From the NCBI RefSeq assembly GCF_020819555.1, contig NZ_JAJHJB010000026.1, positions 1 through 64,000 of the forward strand: a DNA stretch of 64,000 bases, in the 5' to 3' direction. Position 1 is the first letter of the stretch, and each line of letters starts with the position of its first letter. Made by a program: the position numbers and the translations under genes. A model generated the notes under the pieces. That model was not told the DNA's origin and ran no database searches. It saw nothing but the letters and a program-made list of their open reading frames with translations. Source of the DNA: Pelosinus baikalensis. Lineage in GTDB: Bacteria; Bacillota; Negativicutes; DSM-13327. Below, piece by piece: positions 17,841 to 25,714 of this stretch.

Positions 17841-18545
17841 CTAGGAAATTAAGCGTCTTAAATATTCCACATCCAGAATTCTTATTTTCTGACCGTCAAA
17901 ATCGATGAATTTATCTTTTTTCAGAGAACTTAACGTCCTTGTTACCGTTTCCCTTGTTGTACCCACCAGATTTGCTAAGTCTTGCCTCGATAAATCAAGA
18001 GCAAGTTCAATTACGCCATTGTCTTTGATATCACCTTGTTCCTGGCTTAAGCGCAATAATACTTCTACGGTACGTGACATTACATCATTCAAAGCCAAGT
18101 TTTTAATTTTCTGCTGTGCATAGATTAATCGCTGACTTAGCGCTTTTATTAACTGTAGAGCCAGCTCATTATTCGTAAGTACCAGCTGCTCTAAGTCTAT
18201 ATTACGTATCATACCAATACAGGAAGGCTCTACTGCCACAGCAGTAGCCGGATAAGGCCGGTTATTAAACATCAGCACCTCAGCAAAAATCTCTCCTGCC
18301 CCTAAGATCTTAATAATATGTTCCCGCCCATCATCAGAAGTTCTAAGAACCTTTACTTTACCGCTTTTTACATAATGAAAGCCTTCACCCGTATCACCTT
18401 CAAGAAAAATAATCATGCCTTTGCGAAAGCGCCGCTCAATTGTATGATTATGAATAATCTCCAATTGCTTTTCCGGCAGCCTTGAAAAAACAGGTATCTC
18501 TCTTAGATATTCCCATCCCTCTTTATTGCTTTCCAAAATACTCAT
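17841..18545 (-). CDS. Crp/Fnr family transcription regulator (HcpR-like candidate)
   Basis: Regulator of 234 residues with an N-terminal cyclic-nucleotide-binding-type beta barrel (about 15-125) and a C-terminal HTH_Crp domain (about 150-225). The recognition helix reads T-R-E-T-V-T-R (about 197-203), close to the CRP helix that contacts TGTGA. The cAMP-binding Arg-Ser pair of CRP is replaced (NNRPYPATAVA), and no Fnr-type Cys cluster is present, so the ligand is probably not cAMP and not an Fe-S cluster. The start is taken as ATG 18545, which overlaps the upstream peptidase stop in an ATGA, with GAGAGG upstream. It is convergent with hcp, and the hcp promoter carries a matching palindrome; HcpR-like control of nitrosative stress is the best inference. 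Confidence 0.85.
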   Translation of the reverse strand: MSILESNKEGWEYLREIPVFSRLPEKQLEIIHNHTIERRFRKGMIIFLEGDTGEGFHYVKSGKVKVLRTSDDGREHIIKILGAGEIFAEVLMFNNRPYPATAVAVEPSCIGMIRNIDLEQLVLTNNELALQLIKALSQRLIYAQQKIKNLALNDVMSRTVEVLLRLSQEQGDIKDNGVIELALDLSRQDLANLVGTTRETVTRTLSSLKKDKFIDFDGQKIRILDVEYLRRLIS

Positions 18546-19780
18546 CGCCACCTCTCACTACTTTCTTGTTCCTTTGTAAGCAAAAACTGACAGGCAATCG
18601 CCTGATAGCCTGCCGCTGCAGCCGTTAATTGATTTATTTTTAGATTCTCATCAGCAATATGCATATCCTTCTCACAGCCAGGACCAAAACCGATGGTAGG
18701 AACGTTGGCTATCGCAGCGGAGTAACTAGCATTCGTGGAAATAGTATAGGTGGAAAGTGCAGGGGTAAAACCAGCTTTACCTAAGGCTTGTTGGGCACCA
18801 CTTACCAATTCATGTTCAGGAGATAGTATCCACCCAGGGAAAAACCGTTTTCCCGATAAATATTGTCCTGTATAGCACTCAAGACCAGACTCAGCAATCC
18901 CTACCTCTGCGCTAAAGTCAGCATCCTGGTGCTGCAATACAGCAATGGCTCTATGAATTGGCTGCAAGATATCTGCTTCTAATTCATCCTGGACCATATA
19001 CCGATCAAATGTAGCCCAACATGTATGGGGCACTGTAGAACTTCCCGGAGAGGGAGCTGAGGCGATACTTACTAGTTCTAGACTACCCTGCCCTAATGAG
19101 CTAACTGAAAAGGTTGTTTGCTTCTTAATTTCTGCTACTAAATTTAACATCATATCACTGGCGTTCTTCCCTGCTAGGGGAACAGCAGAATGAGCGGCTT
19201 TTCCTTTCGTCATCACGATCACTTGAGCGCGCCCCCGCTGCCCATAGCAAATCGCCAAATCAGAAGCTTCTCCAACAATCACATAATCTGGCTTCATTAC
19301 TTGGATCACTTGGCGAAAGGCCAATCCTTCAAACTGCTCCTTACCAACTGTACCGGATACAAATACAGATCCAGATAGTTTATCTTTATATTGGATCAAA
19401 GGTGCCAAGCCACATATCATTGCAGACAAAGCTCCCTTCATGCTTACAACCCCACGGCCATAAATACGTCCATTCTCAACCAATCCCTCAAAAGGATCAT
19501 GAATCCATGTTTCAGTACCACTCACAGGTATCGTATCGATATGACTATCAAACAACACTTTAGGACCCGGATGGTTTCCGCGAATCTCACCAATTACATT
19601 GCCCACGCCATCAATCCAAGCCGAATCATACCCCAAAGCAAGCATCTTCTCTACTAACAAATCCGCAATTTCTTGTTCTTGCCCTGTATAGCTAGGAATT
19701 TGCACTAACTCTTGACATGTCTTTATGATCAAGTCTTCATCAACTGGCCCAAGCGGTCCACAAATCTGTTGATTATCCAT
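18542..19780 (-). CDS. M20-family metallopeptidase (YgeY/ArgE-like)
   Basis: Protein of 412 residues with the M20 fold: metal-binding DSHIDTIPV near the N-terminus, the GRG loop, a dimerisation domain (KGKAAHSAVPLAGKNAS), and the C-terminal metal His in GPGCEKDMHIADEN. The loop usually reading GRGxxDxKGG is here YGRGVVSMKGALSAM, so the bridging Asp seems replaced by Ser; the catalytic-base region is VSGTVGKEQFEG. It may be a YgeY-like hydrolase with altered metal use. I start at ATG 19780 behind AGGGAGAAG; a longer frame runs up through repeat copy C and is not credible. It is translationally coupled by ATGA to the Crp/Fnr gene. Confidence 0.85.
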   Translation of the reverse strand: MDNQQICGPLGPVDEDLIIKTCQELVQIPSYTGQEQEIADLLVEKMLALGYDSAWIDGVGNVIGEIRGNHPGPKVLFDSHIDTIPVSGTETWIHDPFEGLVENGRIYGRGVVSMKGALSAMICGLAPLIQYKDKLSGSVFVSGTVGKEQFEGLAFRQVIQVMKPDYVIVGEASDLAICYGQRGRAQVIVMTKGKAAHSAVPLAGKNASDMMLNLVAEIKKQTTFSVSSLGQGSLELVSIASAPSPGSSTVPHTCWATFDRYMVQDELEADILQPIHRAIAVLQHQDADFSAEVGIAESGLECYTGQYLSGKRFFPGWILSPEHELVSGAQQALGKAGFTPALSTYTISTNASYSAAIANVPTIGFGPGCEKDMHIADENLKINQLTAAAAGYQAIACQFLLTKEQESSERWR

Positions 19781-19939
19781 TCTACTTCTCCCTTTTTCTA
19801 GGCTAACTTTCAATAGCCGCATTAGAGCATTACAATTATATAAAATTATCAATTTCGATTCCCTTCTCACTAAATCCTGCATAATTAAGAAGTATAATAA
19901 GAGAAACGCTGCACATCTTTTACCAACATATAAATAATC

Positions 19940-20000
19940 GAACCACAAAAACACAAAGGACACAAAGGATTGCGGCAGCGGCATCGTGCCTTTGTGGTTC
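19940..20000. repeat. Dispersed palindromic repeat, compact copy C
   Basis: Compact 61-base copy: GAACCACAAAAACACAAAGG on the left, CGTGCCTTTGTGGTTC on the right, TGCGGCAGCGGCA-type core. It lies in the divergent gap between the M20 peptidase and the phosphoesterase gene. Confidence 0.88.
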
Positions 20001-20151
20001 ATATTTCGTCCTATCTATGGCAGGAAATCCTCAATCGGTCACGAAAAGAAATAAATGGACTTATCTATTATTCGGTGACGACTGCCATGTATCACACTGA
20101 TTTGGAGCATATATAGCAACGTTGACTATATGAAGGAGCGCATACATTACC

Positions 20152-21291
20152 ATGATCATCATTGTACTACTACTCTATAGTGCCATTAATTTTTACATTG
20201 GGATACGAGGCTGGCAATCCTTACGAAGGAAATCATCTCTTATTTTCTCCATAAGTTATCTCTTTATTTTCAGTCTTTTTGCATTGAGTTACCCTTTGGG
20301 TAGTTTAATTCAAAAACTCTCTCCTTCACCCCTTGGTGATACCCTACTTTTGACTGGTTCCTTTTGGCTCGGCATGATCTATTATTTATTTTTATTTACT
20401 CTCTTTATTGATATTCTGCGTTTCATCGATACATACAAACCCTTTTTACCGCTAAAATTAAAACAACATTCTTTGCGGGTGGCTGCCACCGTTTTTCTGG
20501 CCACAACCTGTCTGATTGCTTATGGTACGTGGAACGCTCGTCACCCAGTGACCATCAACTATGAGATCACGATACCCAAAACAGCAGGAACAAGTTCTTT
20601 AGAAACCTTACAAGTCGTCATGGTCTCTGACATTCATTTGGGACAGATTGTTGATAATCGTCGTTTAAAACGATTAGTCAATCGAATTAATCAACTAGAG
20701 CCTGATATTGTACTGATTCCTGGGGATATTATTGATAATGATATCAATGTTCTGCCAAATCAGCATATGATCGAGACATTTCGTAAACTTCGACCTAAAC
20801 TAGGTACCTATGCGGTATTAGGAAATCACGAATATTTCGATCAGCAAACAGATCTTGCTATTCAATATCTAGAGCAAGGCAATATCCATATACTCCGGGA
20901 TCAATGGACCCTAGTTGATAATAGTTTTTATGTGGTAGGCCGGGATGATCTTGCCAAAATGCGTTATATAGGAGCCTCTCGACAAGACCTGAAAACTATC
21001 ATGGAAGGCATTGATCATAAGCTGCCGATCATCCTTCTTGACCATCAACCTAAAAATTTACAAGATGCAGTCGATCAAGGAGTTGATTTGCAACTATCAG
21101 GACATACTCACTTGGGGCAATTATTTCCGAATAGTCTAATCACGAAAAGACTCTACGAATTAGACTGGGGATATCTACAGAAAGAAAGTTTACAGGTGAT
21201 CGTTTCTTGCGGCTTCGGTACATGGGGTCCCCCTGTCCGTATTGGCAATTCGCCAGAAATTATTAACCTAACCATTCACTTTGCAAATTGA
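20152..21291 (+). CDS. Membrane-anchored metallophosphoesterase (YaeI/YkuE-like)
   Basis: Protein of 379 residues. Four hydrophobic helices occupy about residues 1-135. A calcineurin-like phosphoesterase domain follows with all metal motifs: MVSDIHLG (D-x-H), PGDIIDN (G-D), LGNHEYF (G-N-H-E) and SGHTHLGQ (G-H-x-H). The YkuE/YaeI group includes enzymes acting on UDP-diacylglucosamine or other membrane substrates; the four-helix anchor and envelope location fit, but the substrate is unknown. The Shine-Dalgarno is GAAGGAG. It is monocistronic, followed by the promoter of the htpX riboswitch. Confidence 0.9.
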   Translation: MIIIVLLLYSAINFYIGIRGWQSLRRKSSLIFSISYLFIFSLFALSYPLGSLIQKLSPSPLGDTLLLTGSFWLGMIYYLFLFTLFIDILRFIDTYKPFLPLKLKQHSLRVAATVFLATTCLIAYGTWNARHPVTINYEITIPKTAGTSSLETLQVVMVSDIHLGQIVDNRRLKRLVNRINQLEPDIVLIPGDIIDNDINVLPNQHMIETFRKLRPKLGTYAVLGNHEYFDQQTDLAIQYLEQGNIHILRDQWTLVDNSFYVVGRDDLAKMRYIGASRQDLKTIMEGIDHKLPIILLDHQPKNLQDAVDQGVDLQLSGHTHLGQLFPNSLITKRLYELDWGYLQKESLQVIVSCGFGTWGPPVRIGNSPEIINLTIHFAN

Positions 21292-21333
21292 TTCTGGAAA
21301 TACAAGCTTTCTTTTCTTAAAAAAGAATAATTA

Positions 21334-21362
21334 TTGACAATTATATAACCTCATGCTATTAT
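21334..21362 (+). promoter_or_regulatory. Sigma-A type promoter of the riboswitch-htpX transcript
   Basis: TTGACA (21334-21339) and TATTAT (21357-21362) are separated by exactly 17 bases. The predicted start near 21369 leaves the aptamer just downstream. Confidence 0.85.
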
Positions 21363-21385
21363 ATAGGCAAACAAAGATATAAATA

Positions 21386-21476
21386 CCCTGCAAGGGGAGT
21401 AGCTGTACAGTATCTGCCGTCAACACGGATTCATCCCGGCTATACTGGCAATCATAATTGCAAGCAAGACCTTGCC
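21386..21476 (+). ncRNA. yybP-ykoY (Mn2+) riboswitch
   Basis: All conserved pieces of the yybP-ykoY aptamer occur in order: GGGGAGTAGC, then CGTCAA, then CCGGCT and finally GCAAGACCTT, the last three positions matching the Lactococcus aptamer of known structure from memory. P1 is GCAAGG (21390-21395) with CCTTGC (21470-21475); an inner helix is CAGTAT/ATACTG. The P1 3' strand is also the 5' arm of the downstream terminator, so metal binding that stabilises P1 should prevent termination (an ON switch). Confidence 0.95.
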
Positions 21477-21530
21477 TCATATCTAACAGTATGTGGGCAA
21501 GGTCTGTTTACTATATCTTGATTTTTACTC
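21467..21530 (+). terminator. Expression-platform terminator of the Mn2+ riboswitch
   Basis: AGACCTTGCC (21467-21476) pairs with GGCAAGGTCT (21496-21505) and is followed by a T-rich tract to about 21527. Its 5' arm overlaps the aptamer P1 strand, making the two structures mutually exclusive. Confidence 0.88.
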
Positions 21531-21563
21531 AAAAAACAAAATCAAAAAGGAGGCTTTTTTATA

Positions 21564-22424
21564 ATGAACAATCTAAAAACAACCTTATTGTTAGCAGCCC
21601 TAACAGGTCTATTAATGGCAATTGGTGGTCTATTTGGCGGCAGATCCGGAGTAGGTATCATGCTGATAGTCTCCTTGGCTATGAATTTAGGGAGTTATTG
21701 GTTTAGTGATAAACTGGTTCTGCGTATGTACAGTGCCCGAGAAATTACAGCTGAGCAAGGGCCTGACCTATTCAAGCTGGTAGCCAATCTTGCCCATAGG
21801 GCAAACTTGCCGATGCCTAGAGTTTACGTAATTGATTCCGATGTCCCTAACGCCTTTGCTACAGGACGCAGCCCTCAATATGGTGTTGTCGCAGTTACTA
21901 CCGGGATTATGAAAACTCTATCTTATGACGAATTGTCAGGTGTTATCGCCCATGAATTAGCTCATATTAAAAATCGTGATACACTCATTAGTACCGTTGT
22001 TGCTTCAATCGCAGGCGTTATTACCTGGATTGCCCACATGGCTCAATGGTCAGCCATCTTCGGTATGGGTCGCAGCAATGAAGACGATAATGGAGGCGGT
22101 CTTCTAGGTACACTATTTACCATCGTATTAGCCCCAATTGCTGCAACTCTTATCCAATTAGGAATTTCTCGTTCAAGAGAATATATGGCCGATGAAATTG
22201 GTGGTGCCATTTCAAACAATCCATTAGCATTAGCAAGTGCTTTAGAGAAAATTGATTATTATGCCAAGCATAAAGTGCTGCCTGCCTCCACACCATCTAC
22301 TTCTCATTTATTTATTATTAACCCGTTAAGCGGGACGGGAGAATGGATGACGAACTTATTTAGCACTCATCCAGCTACCGCTCAGCGTGTAGCACGTCTC
22401 AGAGAACAAGCCCGCGGAAGGTAA
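21564..22424 (+). CDS. htpX: Membrane zinc metalloprotease HtpX
   Basis: HtpX is an M48 family integral-membrane endopeptidase that degrades damaged membrane proteins. The 286 residues show two N-terminal membrane segments (about 7-50), the zinc-binding H-E-x-x-H in IAHELAHIKNRD (His 130, Glu 131, His 134), two further hydrophobic segments (about 140-205), the third-ligand region SREYMADEIGG and the NPLSG/STHP motif near the end. The Shine-Dalgarno AAAAAGGAGG is excellent. The gene stands alone behind a Mn2+ riboswitch, an unusual control for HtpX, hinting at manganese-dependent quality control or mismetallation stress. Confidence 0.96.
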   Translation: MNNLKTTLLLAALTGLLMAIGGLFGGRSGVGIMLIVSLAMNLGSYWFSDKLVLRMYSAREITAEQGPDLFKLVANLAHRANLPMPRVYVIDSDVPNAFATGRSPQYGVVAVTTGIMKTLSYDELSGVIAHELAHIKNRDTLISTVVASIAGVITWIAHMAQWSAIFGMGRSNEDDNGGGLLGTLFTIVLAPIAATLIQLGISRSREYMADEIGGAISNNPLALASALEKIDYYAKHKVLPASTPSTSHLFIINPLSGTGEWMTNLFSTHPATAQRVARLREQARGR

Positions 22425-22451
22425 TATAAGAAAAAACGCGGTAGAATAAGC

Positions 22452-22500
22452 ACTTCTCCGTGTTCTTTGTGCATCTTTGTGACCTTTGTGTTTCAATGTT
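22452..22500. repeat. Degraded copy H of the palindromic repeat (right half)
   Basis: Right-arm type sequence only: TCCGTGTTCTTTGTGCATCT followed by TTGTGACCTTTGTGTTTCAA and a shared flank ending AAAACTTATAAAC. No left arm is present. Confidence 0.6.
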
Positions 22501-22528
22501 CCCTCTAAAACTTATAAACTCTATAAGT

Positions 22529-22592
22529 AAGGAGACTGCCTTCAATACAGGTCTTTTAAACCTATATTGTGGGCAGCCTCCCTTTTTATTGC
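22529..22592 (+). terminator. Terminator downstream of htpX
   Basis: AGGAGACTGCC (22530-22540) pairs with GGGCAGCCTCC (22571-22581) with one mismatch, with an inner AGGT/ACCT helix, followed by CTTTTTATT. Confidence 0.8.
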
Positions 22593-22618
22593 TAAAAAAA
22601 CCAATCTTGATTTGTGCA

Positions 22619-22681
22619 TTGACAGCTTCTTATGTTTGAGTAGATTAACAATCATAGTCAAAACCAATAATTTTGATTGTT
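22619..22681 (+). promoter_or_regulatory. Promoter and candidate operator of lrgAB
   Basis: TTGACA (22619-22624) and TAGATT (22641-22646) are 16 bases apart. Directly behind the -10 lies an inverted repeat AACAATCA (22647-22654) and TGATTGTT (22674-22681), covering the expected start site. This placement suits a repressor site or an RNA hairpin. It does not obviously match a LytTR direct-repeat site. Confidence 0.55.
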
Positions 22682-22745
22682 ATTATGAATTTTACGCATG
22701 GCTAGTAATGATATATACTACTTATATAACATGGAGGCGAAGAAA

Positions 22746-23108
22746 ATGTACATTTTAAAATGTATTGCTCAAATTGGTGGGTTACTAGGAATTGCCCTAA
22801 TGGGTAATAAACTAACGCAGGTATTTGATTTACATTTCCCTGGTAGTATATTAGGAATCTTATTTATTTTTCTTTTATTAGAAGCAAAAATCATTTCTTT
22901 AGAATGGGTCGAAACAGGTGCCAACCTTCTCATTGCAGAGTTAATTCTATTTTTTATTCCATCAGCTGTCGGAGTGGTTCAGTATAAACAGTTAATTATA
23001 ACCAATGGAGCAAGTTTTGGATTCGTTATTTTTCTTAGCACCGTAACGGTGATGGTATCTACGGGATTACTTGCGGAATTTTTCAATAAGATAGGAAAGG
23101 GACGATAA
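22746..23108 (+). CDS. lrgA: LrgA/CidA family membrane protein
   Basis: Small membrane protein of 120 residues with four hydrophobic helices; LrgA/CidA proteins form holin-like or transport complexes with LrgB. Family marks are LHFPGSILGILFIFLLLE and the LLIAELILFFIPSAVGVV stretch. I start at ATG 22746, eight bases after GGAGG; the longer in-frame start at 22698 would place that ribosome site inside the coding region. It is followed after one base by lrgB. In Bacillus and Staphylococcus, homologues are activated by LytS/LytR and some transport pyruvate; a LytS/LytR pair is encoded about 20 kb upstream. Confidence 0.92.
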   Translation: MYILKCIAQIGGLLGIALMGNKLTQVFDLHFPGSILGILFIFLLLEAKIISLEWVETGANLLIAELILFFIPSAVGVVQYKQLIITNGASFGFVIFLSTVTVMVSTGLLAEFFNKIGKGR

Positions 23109-23109
23109 T

Positions 23110-23787
23110 ATGTTAGCAGGATTTAGCTTTATTATTACAATTCTTAGTTATGTAGGAGCAAAACTTTTATATAGAAAAAATCAATCCGTTTTTTTATCAC
23201 CATTAGTCATCTGCCCTTTTGTATTAATCAGTTTGCTATTATCATTTCATGTTTCTTTAGAAACCTATTCTGCAGGTACGCAATGGATTACGGATATGCT
23301 GCAGCCGGCAATCGTCGCTTTTGCAGTTCCCTTGTATAAATATCGAGCATTATTAAAGAAATATGCATTAGAAATTGCCCTTGGTGTTTTCGGAGGTTCG
23401 ATCATTGCAATCGTATCTTCCGTTATGTATGGTAAATTGTTTCACTTGACGCCACAACTTCTTGATAGTTTGGCGCCGCGCTCCATTACCACTCCCATTG
23501 CGATGAATATTTCTCAAACCATTGGTGGCTTGCCTGCCATGACAGCTAGTTTTGTAATCGTAACAGGTATTGTAGGAATCGTTGCAGGTCCTTTTATTCT
23601 AAAATGGCTTCCCATTCATCATCAAGTTAGTAAAGGTATGCTTCTGGGAATGGGGGCGCATGGAGCAGGAACGGCACAGGCATATGAAATGGGTTCTATC
23701 GAAGGGGCAATCGCAAGCTTAACAATGATTGTTGCTGGTATTATTACAATTATGGTAGCACCTATACTAGTACCTCATCTGCATTAA
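23110..23787 (+). CDS. lrgB: LrgB/CidB family membrane protein
   Basis: Integral membrane partner of LrgA, 225 residues with about six to seven hydrophobic segments. Family signatures are AGTQWITDMLQPAIVAFAVPLYK, PRSITTPIAMNIS, GGLPAMTASFVIVTGI and GMGAHGAGTAQAYEMG. The stop codon of lrgA and this start are separated by one base, indicating a two-gene operon. The 3' end of the gene is also the left arm of a 25-bp inverted repeat bracketing the terminator. Confidence 0.94.
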   Translation: MLAGFSFIITILSYVGAKLLYRKNQSVFLSPLVICPFVLISLLLSFHVSLETYSAGTQWITDMLQPAIVAFAVPLYKYRALLKKYALEIALGVFGGSIIAIVSSVMYGKLFHLTPQLLDSLAPRSITTPIAMNISQTIGGLPAMTASFVIVTGIVGIVAGPFILKWLPIHHQVSKGMLLGMGAHGAGTAQAYEMGSIEGAIASLTMIVAGIITIMVAPILVPHLH

Positions 23788-23896
23788 AAACTCTGCTACT
23801 TTAGCAGTCTTTTTCCGTCCTGCTTCGTTGTCGTCGCTTGCAGGTCGAAAAAATCCTCACTAAAATCTATAGTTTTAACGCAGATGAGGTACTAGT
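23766..23896. repeat. 25-bp inverted repeat bracketing the lrgB terminator
   Basis: ACTAGTACCTCATCTGCATT at 23766 onwards (to about 23791) recurs as its reverse complement at 23872-23896, with one mismatch and one extra A over 25 positions. The arms are about 80 bases apart; the left arm covers the last lrgB codons and stop. The loop holds a terminator hairpin and a second GC-rich palindromic segment (CCTGC to GCAGG, about 23819-23853). Confidence 0.9.
23793..23815 (+). terminator. Terminator of lrgAB
   Basis: CTGCTA (23793-23798) pairs with TAGCAG (23802-23807) across CTT, followed by TCTTTTT. It stands just after the lrgB stop, inside the loop of the larger inverted repeat. Confidence 0.85.
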
Positions 23897-24185
23897 CCCC
23901 ATCATATTATAAAGGCAAAGTCAGCAAGATTCACGTAATGAAAACTGATGTTTTGGATAAAATAGAATGTATATAGTGGTGTAATCCAAGCTGCAAATAA
24001 TAATTTTAAAGGATATTTTTAAATATCCTCCCATAATACATGCAGGAAAATAGTCATATATAGTATAATAAAGCTATACGATATGTAACTACTGAATCAA
24101 TAGAAATAATAAGTATGTAAATACGATATCAAACTAACAAATTCTTTAGTTAAAATGTATCATATTATGGAAGGAGCTTATATTA
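23897..24185. other. Leader region of dapL
   Basis: AT-rich stretch upstream of dapL. It contains a small perfect hairpin AGGATATTT/AAATATCCT near 24011-24031 and a TATAAT box near 24063. I looked for a lysine riboswitch and saw none of its conserved pieces. Confidence 0.4.
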
Positions 24186-25418
24186 ATGGCTTTAATTAAC
24201 GAAAACTATTTGAAACTCCCTGGCAGTTATTTATTTGCAGAAATCGCAAAGAGAGTTACAACTTTTAAAGCAGAATTTCCAGAAGCAAATATCATTCGAT
24301 TGGGAATTGGTGATGTTACACAGCCCTTAACCCCTGCTGTCGTTGAAGGCTTACACAAAGCCGTGGATGAAATGGCACACGCCGAAACATTTAGAGGCTA
24401 CGGACCAGAACAAGGTTATAACTTCCTCATCAAAAAGATCATTGAAACTGATTATCGTTCTAGAGGTGTCGAACTTGAAGAAGATGAAGTCTTCGTCAGT
24501 GACGGTTCAAAAAGCGATGTAGGTAATATACAAGAAATTTTTGGTGTACATAACAAAGTTGCGATTACTGATCCTGTATATCCTGTATATCTGGATACCA
24601 ACGTAATGGCGGGTAGAACAGGTGGTTTTTCTAATGGTATCTTTGAAAATGTCACCTATTTAATCTGCAATGCAGAAAATAATTTTGTTCCAGAGTTACC
24701 TACGGAAAAAGTAGACCTTATTTACTTATGTGTTCCTAATAATCCTACAGGCACCACACTTTCTAAAAAAGAATTAAAAAAATGGGTTGATTATGCAAGA
24801 ACAAACAACTCAATTATCTTATTTGATTCTGCTTATGAAGCATATATCCAAGATCCAGAGCTTCCTCACAGCATCTATGAAATTGAAGGTGCCAAAGAAG
24901 TCGCTATTGAGTTTCGATCTTTCTCCAAAACAGCCGGATTTACCGGTACTAGATGCGCCTATACCGTTGTACCTAAAACCGTTCTGGCTCTTACTGCCAA
25001 TGGCGAGAAACACCCCTTAAATAAATTATGGAACCGCAGACAAACGACAAAATTCAACGGTACTCCTTATATTATCCAAAAAGGTGCGGAAGCGACTTAT
25101 ACTCCTGAAGGTCAAGCCCAAATCAAGAGTGTAATAAAATATTATATGGATAATGCAAGAATCATTAAGGAAGGCCTAGAAAGTATTGGCATACAAACCT
25201 TCGGTGGCGTAAATGCACCTTACATTTGGCTGAAAGTACCAAAAGGACTTGATTCTTGGTCTTTCTTCGATAAACTGCTCCATGAAGTACATATTGTAGG
25301 TACTCCTGGTACTGGCTTTGGTCCATCTGGCGAAGGTTACTTCAGATTGACAGCCTTTGGCAACAAAGAAGCTACCATTGAAGCAATTGAAAGAATTAAA
25401 AACAAATTAAGTTTATAA
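24186..25418 (+). CDS. dapL: LL-diaminopimelate aminotransferase
   Basis: DapL converts L-tetrahydrodipicolinate directly to LL-diaminopimelate using glutamate, a shortcut for lysine and peptidoglycan precursor synthesis. The 410 residues have the typical DapL start (NENYLKLPGSYLFAEIAKRV), the substrate-loop GIGDVTQPL, the cofactor region VSDGSKSDVGNIQ, the PNNPTGT motif and the PLP Lys in FRSFSKTAGFTGTRC. Length and motifs agree with the family throughout. The Shine-Dalgarno GGAAGGAG is strong. It is monocistronic, with a terminator following. Confidence 0.97.
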   Translation: MALINENYLKLPGSYLFAEIAKRVTTFKAEFPEANIIRLGIGDVTQPLTPAVVEGLHKAVDEMAHAETFRGYGPEQGYNFLIKKIIETDYRSRGVELEEDEVFVSDGSKSDVGNIQEIFGVHNKVAITDPVYPVYLDTNVMAGRTGGFSNGIFENVTYLICNAENNFVPELPTEKVDLIYLCVPNNPTGTTLSKKELKKWVDYARTNNSIILFDSAYEAYIQDPELPHSIYEIEGAKEVAIEFRSFSKTAGFTGTRCAYTVVPKTVLALTANGEKHPLNKLWNRRQTTKFNGTPYIIQKGAEATYTPEGQAQIKSVIKYYMDNARIIKEGLESIGIQTFGGVNAPYIWLKVPKGLDSWSFFDKLLHEVHIVGTPGTGFGPSGEGYFRLTAFGNKEATIEAIERIKNKLSL

Positions 25419-25457
25419 GTAAAGCGCTAATGCGTCATTTTAAAAATAAAACCTTTT

Positions 25458-25521
25458 GAACCGCGAAGACACAATCGAAAATCAGGAAACGGCTATTTAC
25501 GCCGCTTCCTGATTTTTTTAT
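25458..25521 (+). terminator. Terminator of dapL, preceded by repeat remnant K
   Basis: AAAATCAGGAAACGGC pairs with GCCGCTTCCTGATTTTTTT (about 25479-25519), a strong stem with a T run. Bases 25458-25475 (GAACCGCGAAGACACAA) are a left-arm remnant of the dispersed repeat. A similar remnant/terminator pair is at 50803-50865. Confidence 0.9.
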
Positions 25522-25543
25522 AAATCGAAATGTTAAAATGAAC

Positions 25544-25663
25544 TTATGATTCAATCGTATTCTCAGTATTATCTTGTTCCGCTGTTACATTTGAGGAACT
25601 AAGATTCGCTTCCTTACTTTCCTGTGTAAGGCTCAGGTTGTATGCAGGACCAACAATATACAT
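25544..25663 (-). other. Short open frame between dapL and the TPR gene, possibly a remnant
   Basis: A 39-codon frame ending NVTAEQDNTENTIES looks polar and protein-like, but has no Shine-Dalgarno, and a stop codon lies four codons upstream. It may be the C-terminal remnant of a lost gene or chance. No other signal is seen in 25522-25714 apart from repeated CTTTGAA/TTTGATT runs near the TPR gene end. Confidence 0.2.
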
Positions 25664-25714
25664 CGATCTGCTTTATATATCGGAGATCTTTCTTTGAAAT
25701 TCCTTTGAATTCTT

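Noticed and set aside
18542..20002. Longer M20 peptidase with 74 extra N-terminal residues
   Set aside because: The extension runs through repeat copy C, and the good ribosome site stands before ATG 19780.
23897..24185. Lysine riboswitch or T-box in front of dapL
   Set aside because: None of the conserved aptamer or T-box sequences is present in either orientation.
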